Shown here: positions 35,185 through 44,965 of the stretch, one piece after another
Layout: every line of letters starts with the position of its first letter
Position numbering within the stretch: the first letter of the stretch is position 1
Origin: Nosema muscidifuracis
Taxonomy: Eukaryota > Microsporidia > Nosematidae
DNA: 64,000 bases
Assembly (NCBI GenBank): GCA_028335825.1
Contig: JAIOKI010000010.1
Location: 310,001-374,000, forward strand
Direction: 5' to 3'
Notes under the pieces: generated by a model
Database searches by the model: none
Told to the model about the DNA's origin: nothing
Seen by the model: the letters and a program-made list of their open reading frames with translations, nothing else
Program-made: the position numbers and the translations under genes

Positions 35185-36306
35185 ATGAGTATTACAATAC
35201 TAACTAACAAAACAGAAGATTATGCTATACCTAATGAAAATCAAGGAATAATTGATACTGTTGAAGATGTGATGCAACATCGAAATGACGAACAATCAAA
35301 ACCCCTAAGAACTGATAGTACGAATCATCATACTGAAGAAGTTAAATCAGAAAATAATACAGCTGAATTAATTGAACCTAGTATCATAACATACAATCCT
35401 AATCATGTTAATTCATTTGTAAAATGGAGAAATCAGAAGTTAGATTCGGAAGTAAAAATTTGTAAAACCCTTGAAAAATTTATTGTTCCCAATTATGATA
35501 CAATTAAACATTACACTAAGATATTACCAAAATGTATGGTACATTTAACTAAGAAAATGTGTAGGTTTGATCCAAAATGTGTAGAAGAAAGTTTTAATGA
35601 TTTTGAGTTTGACAGAGAATGTTCGTTATTTGATTTGGAGAATATTTATACAGATGATAAATATATCGAAGGATGTGATAAATACGATTACAGATCTAAG
35701 GAAGGAAATATAATAAAACATAACGTAGGTAAAAATGTTCAGGAAGTAAAGGAAAGTTTATATAAGAATTTAAATAATCTCTGCAATGATCCTACAAAAA
35801 TTAATGAAGTAAAATTTAATGCCTACGATTTACGTGACGAGTGTTTTAATAAATTAGATTGTTTGTTGGATTCGTTGAATCAAGATGTAATATTTAATTG
35901 TAAAAACAAGGATTTTGACAATCAAGTAACTGAAATTAGCAGAATTTTTAATATTGGATACAAGATTCTTGATCATAAAGATTTGTCAACTAATTGCTCT
36001 TCTCAATTTTATGAAAGAAAAAAACGGAGTATTGAAGAAATTTCTTCTGTCAATTCTTTTTCTACTTTAAACACTACTAATAATTTACAATTAGAAAATA
36101 CTAGTAATTGTAATGAGATTTGTAATTTAAATACAAATTCTGTTGTACCTATTAGTGTTATGGGGTTAGTATTAATAAGTATGTTAGGATATTATTCTGC
36201 TCAAAATAAGAAAAATAATGTCAAGTTTGGACTTGGTCTTATAGGAGCATCTATGGTTACAATATCTTTGATATTCTATATATTATCATTAGGAATATTT
36301 GATTAA
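35185..36306 (+). CDS. Cys-rich double-membrane-segment family protein, copy 5 (373 aa)
   Basis: Full-length. The N-terminal 60 residues follow copy 1 and the C-terminal quarter is nearly identical to copies 1 and 3 (RKKRSIEEIS and two membrane segments ending LSLGIFD). The middle third has its own sequence (HNVGKNVQEVKESLY, ISRIFNIGYKILDHKDLS), so it looks like a mosaic from conversion between paralogues. All conserved motifs and cysteines remain. It is the last gene of the right arm, and its 3' flank matches that of copy 1. Confidence 0.85.
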   Translation: MSITILTNKTEDYAIPNENQGIIDTVEDVMQHRNDEQSKPLRTDSTNHHTEEVKSENNTAELIEPSIITYNPNHVNSFVKWRNQKLDSEVKICKTLEKFIVPNYDTIKHYTKILPKCMVHLTKKMCRFDPKCVEESFNDFEFDRECSLFDLENIYTDDKYIEGCDKYDYRSKEGNIIKHNVGKNVQEVKESLYKNLNNLCNDPTKINEVKFNAYDLRDECFNKLDCLLDSLNQDVIFNCKNKDFDNQVTEISRIFNIGYKILDHKDLSTNCSSQFYERKKRSIEEISSVNSFSTLNTTNNLQLENTSNCNEICNLNTNSVVPISVMGLVLISMLGYYSAQNKKNNVKFGLGLIGASMVTISLIFYILSLGIFD

Positions 36307-37751
36307 ATATGTTTATTTTAATACTATCTATATATGTAATATGTCTGATATTAAACTCCAATAATAAAAGTATATTTCTGTTCTTAAAAGTTATAGCTTT
36401 AGCTATTTTTTTCGAAAAAATAAAAATTTTAAACCCAGAATATTCTTTTAACAGGTTAAATTTTATTTACTTGTTTAATTCTGTACTTATGCTTCTTTTA
36501 AATATATACCTGATTTTTAACATAGATGATTATTTATTGTAATATTATCATTCTAATACCGAAATATTAAATAAGTTATCATAAATAATCTCATGGTGAT
36601 TTTTCACGTTATTTGTTTTTAAATAAAAGAAAAGCGAATTTGAGGAGTATATTAGCCATAATATATGAAGATAAGCTGCTTACGATTTTAATTTTATTTC
36701 ATATTTATAGCTTCTTATTTTTTATATTAAAGTCTGTTAAAGAAATTTATTTTGAATATAATTATTAAAAAATTATAAAGGTTTAATTAAAATCATCTCT
36801 AATAATTTTTTCCACTATAAAATTGTTTATCAAGTTTTATTTACATGTAGACGTTCTTCTAATTTTTGTAACTATATGTAGCTATTTTTATTCAAAGTAT
36901 TTTGATATCTCACGTGCTTTGTTATACGAAATATGCCAATGCAGATTTTCTTTATAATAATAGTATACATAAAAATGTAAATTAAGCTTAATAGAATAAT
37001 TAAATTAATATTTTAAGTTTAAAATATATTTGAAGGATGATCAGTTATAGAATCTAATAAAAAGAGATACAGTGCGTTTAAATGTTATCAGCTTGAAAAT
37101 TCATTGACTAAATGAAATATAAATGCTTTGTATATAAGAAGCATTAATTACTTATTAGATAACAATTTAATATCATTTTAAATAGTTTGTTTTATGACTT
37201 TATAATGTCATATTTTATTAAATGCAATATTAATTTTTTATTGTTGTTTGAATTTATAGTAATGATAAAATAGCACACAGAGAAAGAATCTATTAGAAAA
37301 ATCAAGTAGTCAAAAAATATTTTTGTCATTTAAGTATTATATTCTTTTTATCAAAAGCATAATTTCTTGCTACATAATCTATCTCCCACATAAGTATTAT
37401 TCGATCCTTGTTATTTGTGTTTCTTAATAATAACTCTTATATCACTCTTGTCTTTATTTTTTACATCATCAAATTTTATTCCTCAGTAGTATTAAATTTA
37501 ATAACTTGACTTTTTAATATCTATTACTAATTCTCTAATTCTTAATTATATATTATCGGTACATATCATCATATCTTGCTGTTCTCATTTGTTTACCATA
37601 CATATAATGAGAATCAGTTAAAAAATTGATCATAAGTTTGTTATATTGATATTATTGTGAAAAGACGTTTACAATTCAATGTTTATAAATTTTATAAAAT
37701 ATCAATCTTCAAATTTTATTTCAAAAATAAAAATTGTTAATTAAAAATAAT
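36307..37751. other. Spacer between opposed family genes; flank repeat at the left end
   Basis: The first about 100 bases repeat the 3' flank of copy 1 (9241-9366). A hydrophobic 77-codon frame starts at 36309, but it overlaps this non-coding repeat and is probably chance. Nothing else is recognised up to 37751. The genes on either side are convergent. Confidence 0.6.
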
Positions 37752-38780
37752 TTAATTAATTATTCCTGAAGATAAAAAGTATACTAATAAAGCTATCGTA
37801 GCCATTAATGCACCACTAAGATAACATCCAAATTTTATATTACTTTTTTTGTTCTTAAAACCTAAATATCCTAATAAACTTATCAATACTATTCCTGCAA
37901 CAGTAATGGTTGCGCAAGTATTTACATCTAGATTTTTAATTTCAGTAGAATTTTCTAACCTTGGAATAGAGTTAAATGTAGGAAACTCATCAATACTACG
38001 TAAATTTCTTCCAAAATATTGAGATTCTTGATTATCTGCTAAATCTTCCTGAGGATCAACGATTAACTCAAGATCAAATATTTTGCTAACTTCTTGTAGT
38101 TGTTTACCAAAATCTTCATTCTCACAATCAAGTAAAAATTCTTGGTTTAAAGCATCAGCTAAACACTCATTCTCATTAAAACATTCGTCGCGTAGTTCGT
38201 AAGCAGTGGCTTTGATTTCATTAATTTTTTCTGGATCATCACATAGATCATTTATACTCTGAATAAAATTTTCTTTAGCTTTATCAACATTTTTGCCTAC
38301 TATATGTTCTACCATTTCTCCGTTTTTCGGTCGATAATCGTAATTTTTACAATCTTCAATATATGTATCATCTGTATAAATATTATCCATATCAAATAAC
38401 GAACATTCTTCAATCTTGAAATCTTTAAAAGTATCTTCTACACATTTTGGATCCCATTTACATATTTTCTTTGTTAGATTTACCATGCATTTTGGAAACT
38501 TATTTAATTCATTCTTAAATTTATTCTCACCTGGAAAATCTAGTTTTTCCAAAATTTTGCATGCTTGATGCCTTGTATCTAATTGATTATTTCTCCATTT
38601 TACAAAGGTTTCCATATCATTAGAATTAGATATTTTAATTGGCTCTTCTAGTGAACCAGGATCATTTTTTAAAGTATCTCTCTTAACATGGGATTTTGTA
38701 GAATGTAATTTAAAGCCATCTTTTTCATTTAAATTTTTAAGAACAGATTCGTCATTATTGTTCAATTTTGGTATCCTCAT
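37752..38780 (-). CDS. Cys-rich double-membrane-segment family protein, copy 6 (342 aa)
   Basis: This is a diverged member. It starts MRIPKLNNNDES after ACACCCCTGATTTTTTATG. It keeps FVKWRNNQL, PKCMVNLTKKICKWDPKCV, DMDNIYTDDTYIEDC, LRDECFNENECLADALNQE and a basic site, FGRNLRSIDE (RNLR-Ser, furin-like spacing). Two membrane segments end LSSGIIN. The spacing of cysteines equals that of copies 1-5, while most surface positions differ. With copies 7 and 8 it forms an older subgroup on the minus strand. Confidence 0.85.
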   Translation of the reverse strand: MRIPKLNNNDESVLKNLNEKDGFKLHSTKSHVKRDTLKNDPGSLEEPIKISNSNDMETFVKWRNNQLDTRHQACKILEKLDFPGENKFKNELNKFPKCMVNLTKKICKWDPKCVEDTFKDFKIEECSLFDMDNIYTDDTYIEDCKNYDYRPKNGEMVEHIVGKNVDKAKENFIQSINDLCDDPEKINEIKATAYELRDECFNENECLADALNQEFLLDCENEDFGKQLQEVSKIFDLELIVDPQEDLADNQESQYFGRNLRSIDEFPTFNSIPRLENSTEIKNLDVNTCATITVAGIVLISLLGYLGFKNKKSNIKFGCYLSGALMATIALLVYFLSSGIIN

Positions 38781-39867
38781 AAAAAATCAGGGGTGTTTCT
38801 CTTATATATATTATTTTTAATTATTGATATTTAATTAACAAACGTAATTAACAATATTATTTATTTTCTTCGATCTACAAAGTATTATATTTCAATTTCA
38901 TAATAATTATTTTAATTAAAAAAATTTAATTTACAAGTTTTATTTGATAATATTACTACTTTAAAAATAATCAATAATTAAAAAAGAAATTGATTTTTAT
39001 TATAACATACAAAATATCTCTTTTTATTGTTTTGCATATTTTATTTTAAATATTTAATTAATATTCAAGTATTAATTATTTATTATTTATTATTAATTAA
39101 TTTAGTCAATATTACGTTGATTTTAATTTATTAAAATTATTAAATGATCAAATCTTAGTCTGATAAGTTATCTAAAAGACATTTTTTAAATCAATATTAA
39201 GCCTTAATAATTTTTTTGCATTATTTTTTTGTTTGCTTTGTTTGTAATTATTAAATTTTGTAGAATTAATCAATAAATGAAAATGATTTAAGTTGAAATT
39301 ACAAAATTTGTTATAAACTTTAACTGTAATTATAGAACAAAGATGATGTTGGAAAGTCAAATTAAGGCATTTAGATTAGAATACTAAAAATGATTTTGAA
39401 AAACTTAATTATGAATAGTAATTAAAAGGGTTTTACTGAAAAGGGAAAAGAAACTAATGAAATAAAGTTAAAAACACGGATGATTATTAAATCTTCAGAG
39501 ATTCTCACTACGATTATCGTATAAGAATAAAAAATAAACATATACTCTATTCTATTTTAAATAATGGTGATTTTATTGATATTTTATCAGGGGTTCTAGT
39601 TTTTATATCGTTTTAATTTAAAAAGGTAGGATATCAAAAATATTAAATTAAATTATTTAACAAAATTAGCAAATACATTTTGGGAAAATTATAAAATAAG
39701 ACTTCATGTAGTAATTTAATTGAGTAATTCATTAACTAGAGAAAAAAGTCAAACTAAACGTGAAAGTATTACATGACATATTATTTTAAATTAAAATTAT
39801 TTTTTATAATATTAAGATCTGTTATTTAATTTTATCTAAAATATATAAATTGTTAATTAAAAATAAT
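38781..39867. other. Spacer between family copies 6 and 7
   Basis: Very AT-rich. A single ATGATCAAA occurs near 39143. The last bases before 39867 (AATTGTTAATTAAAAATAATTTAATTAATTATTCC) repeat the 3' end of copy 6, so the duplication included the 3' flank. No gene is seen. Confidence 0.6.
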
Positions 39868-40941
39868 TTAATTAATTATTCCTGAAGATAAGAAAAATAC
39901 TAATAAAGCTATAATAACCACCAATAAACCACCAAGATAACATCTAAACTTCACATTATTTTGCTTATTCTTAAAAGATAAAAATCCTAATAAACTTATC
40001 AATACTATTCCTATAATTGTAATGGTTGCACAAGTATTTATAGCTAGACCTTTAATTTCAGTAGAATTTTCTAAACTTGAAATATAATCAACTGTAGGAT
40101 TTTCATCAATACTAAGTAAATTTCTTCCAAAAGACTGAGAATTAAGATTATCTGATAAATCTTTTTGAAATCTTGCATTGAATTTTAAATCGAATATTTT
40201 GCTTACCTCATTCACTTGTTTCTCGAAATCTTCATTCTTACAATCAAGTGCAACATCTTGATTTAACGCATCAACTAAACACCTAACGTCATTAAAACAT
40301 TCGTCTCGTAATTCGTAAGCACCAAATTGGGCTTCATAAAATTTTGTATGATCATCACATAGATCATCTAAATTCTTATAAAAATTTTTTTTAGCTTCGT
40401 TGACATTTTTACCAACTTTATATTCTACCATTTTCCCATTTATTGGTCTGTAATCGTATTTATCACACCCTTCGATATATTTATCATCTGTATAAACATT
40501 TTCTAAATCAAATAACGAGCATTGTTGGCCAAACTTAAAATTTTCAAAAGTATCTGCTACACATTTTGGATCACACTTACACATTTTCTTAGTTAAATGT
40601 ACCATACATTTTGGTAATATCTTGATTTGATGTTTAATTACATCATTGTTCGGAAAATTTGCATTTTCCAAAAACTGACAAACTTCAGGTTTGTTATTTA
40701 AACTATGATTTCTCCATTTTACGAAAGTATCCATATCATCAGAATTTGATGATGTACTTGGTTTTCCTATTACGCTCAAATTACTACTTAATGTATCTCT
40801 TTTGACAGGGTATTTATAAGAGTCACATTTATTGACTGTCAATTGATCATTATTTTGCTCTCTTGATTCATTATCATTATCGCTTATTTCTTGATTTGTA
40901 TTAAAATCTCCAAAAGCAATTCCATATTCTGGTATTCTCAT
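39868..40941 (-). CDS. Cys-rich double-membrane-segment family protein, copy 7 (357 aa)
   Basis: It starts MRIPEYGIAFGD after ATACCCTAAAATTTATT. Conserved motifs: FVKWRNHSL, PKCMVHLTKKMCKCDPKCV, DLENVYTDDKYIEGCDKYDYRP and LRDECFNDVRCLVDALNQD. The basic site reads FGRNLLSIDE, so the last Arg of the usual R-x-x-R is replaced by Leu; this copy may not be cleaved if the site is used in the others. Two membrane segments end LSSGIIN. It is closest to copy 6. Confidence 0.85.
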   Translation of the reverse strand: MRIPEYGIAFGDFNTNQEISDNDNESREQNNDQLTVNKCDSYKYPVKRDTLSSNLSVIGKPSTSSNSDDMDTFVKWRNHSLNNKPEVCQFLENANFPNNDVIKHQIKILPKCMVHLTKKMCKCDPKCVADTFENFKFGQQCSLFDLENVYTDDKYIEGCDKYDYRPINGKMVEYKVGKNVNEAKKNFYKNLDDLCDDHTKFYEAQFGAYELRDECFNDVRCLVDALNQDVALDCKNEDFEKQVNEVSKIFDLKFNARFQKDLSDNLNSQSFGRNLLSIDENPTVDYISSLENSTEIKGLAINTCATITIIGIVLISLLGFLSFKNKQNNVKFRCYLGGLLVVIIALLVFFLSSGIIN

Positions 40942-42710
40942 AATAAATTTTAGGGTATAATTCTTTATATATATTTTTTTAATTAAAAAAGATTTAACAA
41001 AATTTGATATTAAGTAAGTAAGAAATTATTTCCTAAATTAATAGTTAAAATATTATAAAAAGTTTTTATTAAAATATATATTAAATAATTTTTTATATTA
41101 AAAAATATTTATAAAAACATATAGATATATAAATATATATAAATTACAATTTCATAAATATTAAAATTTGATTTAAATTTTGATCAATTATTCGATCATT
41201 AAATCATTACATAATTTTTTTATAGAATATACATATTTGTATATAATATTAAATTTATGGTTTGTAATTTGATAATTTTAAAATTGATCAAAATTAAATT
41301 AAATTTAAATTTTAATAAAATACATAAATGTTAAAACTGATCAAAATTAAATTAAATTTGTATTTTAATAATAATATATAAATTTTAAAATTGATCAAAA
41401 TTACTTTATACTATTAATTTAGATAAATTATATATATCGAATTTTGAAAAAAAAAGATAAAATTATTTTTAAAAGATTTTCTAAAAAAATTGAATTAAAA
41501 ATTCCGATTGCTTATTTATTGATATATTTCATCTTTTAAAATTATGCTAAAATATGTAATCTTAATTCCCTGGAATTAATAAAATCTTTACAAATTCTTG
41601 TTTTTTTAGGCATATTTATAATTAATTATACTACTCTCTTCATTTAATAAAATAATGAGTGTCATAATAAAGAATTTGAAATGATATAGGAATATAAAGA
41701 TATTCATCATGCTATTTTTTTCTTAATATCATTAATGTTTAGTTAACCTTCTTTTATTATACATATTTAGAGAATAGAATTTTGTAAATTAATAATTTTC
41801 TTATTACTATCTATTCATAGTTTCAAACTGCTTTACATGCTAAATAACAAAGACTATTTACATAATGAATATTTCATACATATTTTATAAAATTAAATCT
41901 TGTACTTTTTAATTTATTCATATTCATTAGTGAATAAATTATATTTAACTTAAAATAATCTAAGACTTCTTCACATATTACACACAATTCTAAAGTAAAT
42001 TAGATTATACAAGAAAACGGTTATCTAGTTTATTATCACGAAATATATTGATTTAAGATTTTTTTAATCTTTATAATGGCAATTATAGAAGATCGAATTT
42101 TAATTACTCTTCGCATAATTAAAATAATAATTTAATTAGAAAACACAATATAACGCTCTAAATTTTAAATGACATATTTTAAACTTTAATTCAATTCTAT
42201 AAACTCTGTGAAAACTAATTAATATATTATCATAGATAAAATAACTCTGATTTATAGTTATTCAGTTAGTGCATTGATTAGCTAAAAATTCATAGTTGTG
42301 TTTTTTTTCGACTTCTACTGTCATGAGATTTATAGCTTATTATTCCTACTAAGCAATTAGAATCTCTTTCTTTCTCTTGTTTCATATAAAGAAATATTGA
42401 TAATTATCTATATTAATTATAAAAATGCCTACCAAGGTTTCATCTTAAATATACATATAATTTCGTTGCTACCTTTTAAATTAACATCCAAATTTTTGTT
42501 TATACTTTTTTCTACTGCTACTCTTTCATATCTATTAATTTTTTATCGATTTTATATTATTTATTGTTGTTCTCATTTGTGCTGTTCATTTAATAAGGTT
42601 AAATTTAAATAAATGTTTTTTTACTGCTGATATAATTATGAAAATCTCTAAATATATAAAAAAATTAATTTAAGTTCTTTATAAACTAGAAATTATTAAT
42701 TGAAAATAAT
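40942..42710. other. Spacer upstream of family copy 7
   Basis: Apart from the TGATCA repeats at 41283-41405 and further AATTATTCGATCATT-like phrases near 41185, this is AT-rich sequence without a convincing gene. A 71-codon hydrophobic frame at 42397 has no start signal and no match. Confidence 0.6.
41283..41405 (-). promoter_or_regulatory. Upstream tandem repeats with TGATCA core (family copy 7)
   Basis: Three units of about 55 bp carry AATTGATCAAAATTAAATTAA-like phrases at about 41283, 41337 and 41393, some 350-460 bp before the start of copy 7. The same core occurs upstream of copies 1 and 4, although the proteins belong to a different subgroup. It may be a shared regulator site. Confidence 0.4.
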
Positions 42711-43766
42711 TTAATTAAGTATTCCTAATGATGATAAATGAAATAATAAAGCCATTAAAATCATAATTGCACCACTAAAATAACATCTAAATTTCAAATT
42801 ATTACTCATATTCTTAAAAGATAAATATCCTAAAAAAATTATCAATGCTATACCTATCACTGTTATGGTTGCACTAATGTTTATCTCAGTTTGATTAATT
42901 GATTGCAAATCATAAGAATTCTCCAAAGTAGAAACTGAATTATTTGTAGGATTTTCTACAATACTACGTATATTTCTTCTATAGAATGGAGTAATTCTAT
43001 AAGAATCAGCATTAAATATCTTTCCAATTTCTTGTACTTGCTTATTATAATTCTCGTTTGTACAATCAAATCTAACATCTTGATTCATTGAATTTTTAAA
43101 GCACGAAACGTCATTAAAACATTCGTCACGTAATTCGTAAGCACTGGCTCTAGCTTCATTAATCTTTGATTCATCCTCGCATAGATCATTAAAAATTCTA
43201 TAAAGATTTTCTTTAGCTTTCTCAACATATTTACCTACTCCATGTTTTAATAATTTTCCTTCGATAGGTCGATAATCGTATTTATCACATCCTTCGATAT
43301 ATTTATCGTCGGTAAATACATTTTCCAAATCAAATATCTGACAGTCTTTGTCAAACTCAAAATTTTTAAAAGTTTCTGATACACAATTCGGATCACACTT
43401 ATACATCTTCTTTGTTAAATGTACCATACATTTTGGTAATATCTTGATTCGATCTTTAATTTCATTAGTACCTGAAAAATTACTTTTATTCAAGATATCA
43501 CAATTATCAGACATGTTATTTAAAATAGTGTTCCTCCATTTTACAAATGTATCTAGATTATTAGAATTTGTACTTGGTTCATCTGATACACTTGGAACAT
43601 TTCTTAGAGTAGCTGCTTCTATAGTAGATTTTATACGATAAAATGCTCGGGTTCTTGATTCTTCAAGAATTTGATGACGTACTTCATCTTGAATAGATTT
43701 TAATTGTTCTTGATTTTCATTAGAACTAACACTTTCAGGTAATCTTTCTGTTCTTGGTATCTTCAT
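42711..43766 (-). CDS. Cys-rich double-membrane-segment family protein, copy 8 (351 aa)
   Basis: It starts MKIPRTERLPES after ACACCCTTTATTTTAAAATG. Conserved motifs: FVKWRNTIL, PKCMVHLTKKMYKCDPNCV, DLENVFTDDKYIEGCDKYDYRP and LRDECFNDVSCFKNSMNQD. One otherwise constant Cys is Tyr here (KKMY). The segment between the LRDEC motif and the basic site is shortened, and the site reads RRNIRSIVE. Two membrane segments end SSLGILN. It is the most diverged of the eight. Confidence 0.85.
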   Translation of the reverse strand: MKIPRTERLPESVSSNENQEQLKSIQDEVRHQILEESRTRAFYRIKSTIEAATLRNVPSVSDEPSTNSNNLDTFVKWRNTILNNMSDNCDILNKSNFSGTNEIKDRIKILPKCMVHLTKKMYKCDPNCVSETFKNFEFDKDCQIFDLENVFTDDKYIEGCDKYDYRPIEGKLLKHGVGKYVEKAKENLYRIFNDLCEDESKINEARASAYELRDECFNDVSCFKNSMNQDVRFDCTNENYNKQVQEIGKIFNADSYRITPFYRRNIRSIVENPTNNSVSTLENSYDLQSINQTEINISATITVIGIALIIFLGYLSFKNMSNNLKFRCYFSGAIMILMALLFHLSSLGILN

Positions 43767-44960
43767 TTTAAAATAAAGGGTGTATTTTTTTATATAATTT
43801 CTTTTTAATTAAAATAATTATCAATTACTTATAAAAAAATTAAGAACTTATTTTTTTAAAAATAAATTCTAACATATTTTCCAATTTTAATTAAATAAGT
43901 TTAATATATGTTAAATGAATAAACAACACAAATATATTTATGTAAAATACATAATTTTTAATTAAATTAATTGGATTTACTGTAATAAAACATTATAATA
44001 TATTTATATAACAATATAAATAAAAAATGATTTTTTATGACGTTAATAAATTAAAATTAAATGTTTCTAAATTTTAGAAAATCTAGCTATATTAAAAAAA
44101 ATCTTTTTTATTTAATTTTTTTAATTAATTAAAAAATAGAAATAAAAATAATTAATTAAATTAATAGATGAAGTATCATAAAGAATAAAAAATTGTTATT
44201 AAAGATAATATCAAATCTTTAAGTTATTAAAAATCAAACTAATACTTCATAAATATTTAGCTAAATTAAAATTTTATATATTGAGTTTATTAATTTGAAA
44301 TTTTTAATTATATAAATTGTAGCTTTAGATACAGTAAAATACCTAGAACTTGAGTAATTCTCCATATTATGCTTTAATATGCCTGTTGTTAAGATTATGT
44401 TATTTATTGTTGTTTTTTTTCTTATAAGCCATTATAGTAGTTTCTTTTGTAAGTTCTTATATTTGATGGTTTTCCTAAATTTATTATATTATCTTTTATT
44501 AAAGACAAATTCTATTTATAAAAAGTTTAAAATCAATATTTATCTATTTTTTGATCTCTAATAAAGTACAATTTCGTTATTTCAAAAAAGTAAAATAAGA
44601 AATTTATTAGTAATTAATAATTTTACAATTGTTTTTTTTTCAATATAAAAGTAAAATTATCTATCATGTGCTTATATATAGCTAGTTAACTGAATAATTG
44701 TGTTATTCCTATTTTTAATTAAAAAAATTATATATATATTTTTACTTATTAATCTTAACTAACAATTTATTTAATTATTTAATAATTGTATTTTTATGAA
44801 TACTTAATCAACAAACTATTTTTATGTTACTAATCAATAAATTATTTAATTTTATTTCTAAGCTCAATCTGTAAATAATAAAAATGATATTTATTAATAA
44901 GAATGTTTAAGATTTTAGATATATTTTATCCTTTATATAAGACTTAATAATTTCCTGATA
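43767..44960. other. Spacer, nothing supported
   Basis: Very AT-rich with poly-T and TTTAATTAAA runs. A 60-codon hydrophobic frame at 44379 has no start signal and no match and is not called. Confidence 0.6.
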
Positions 44961-44965
44961 CTTAA

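Noticed and set aside
36309-36542. Hydrophobic 77-codon frame just after family copy 5
   Set aside because: It overlaps a flank repeat that is not kept open in its other copy, has no start signal, and such frames are expected by chance in T-rich DNA.
42397-42612. Hydrophobic 71-codon frame
   Set aside because: It has no C-run, no repeat or family match and low-complexity composition. The same applies to the frame at 44379-44561.
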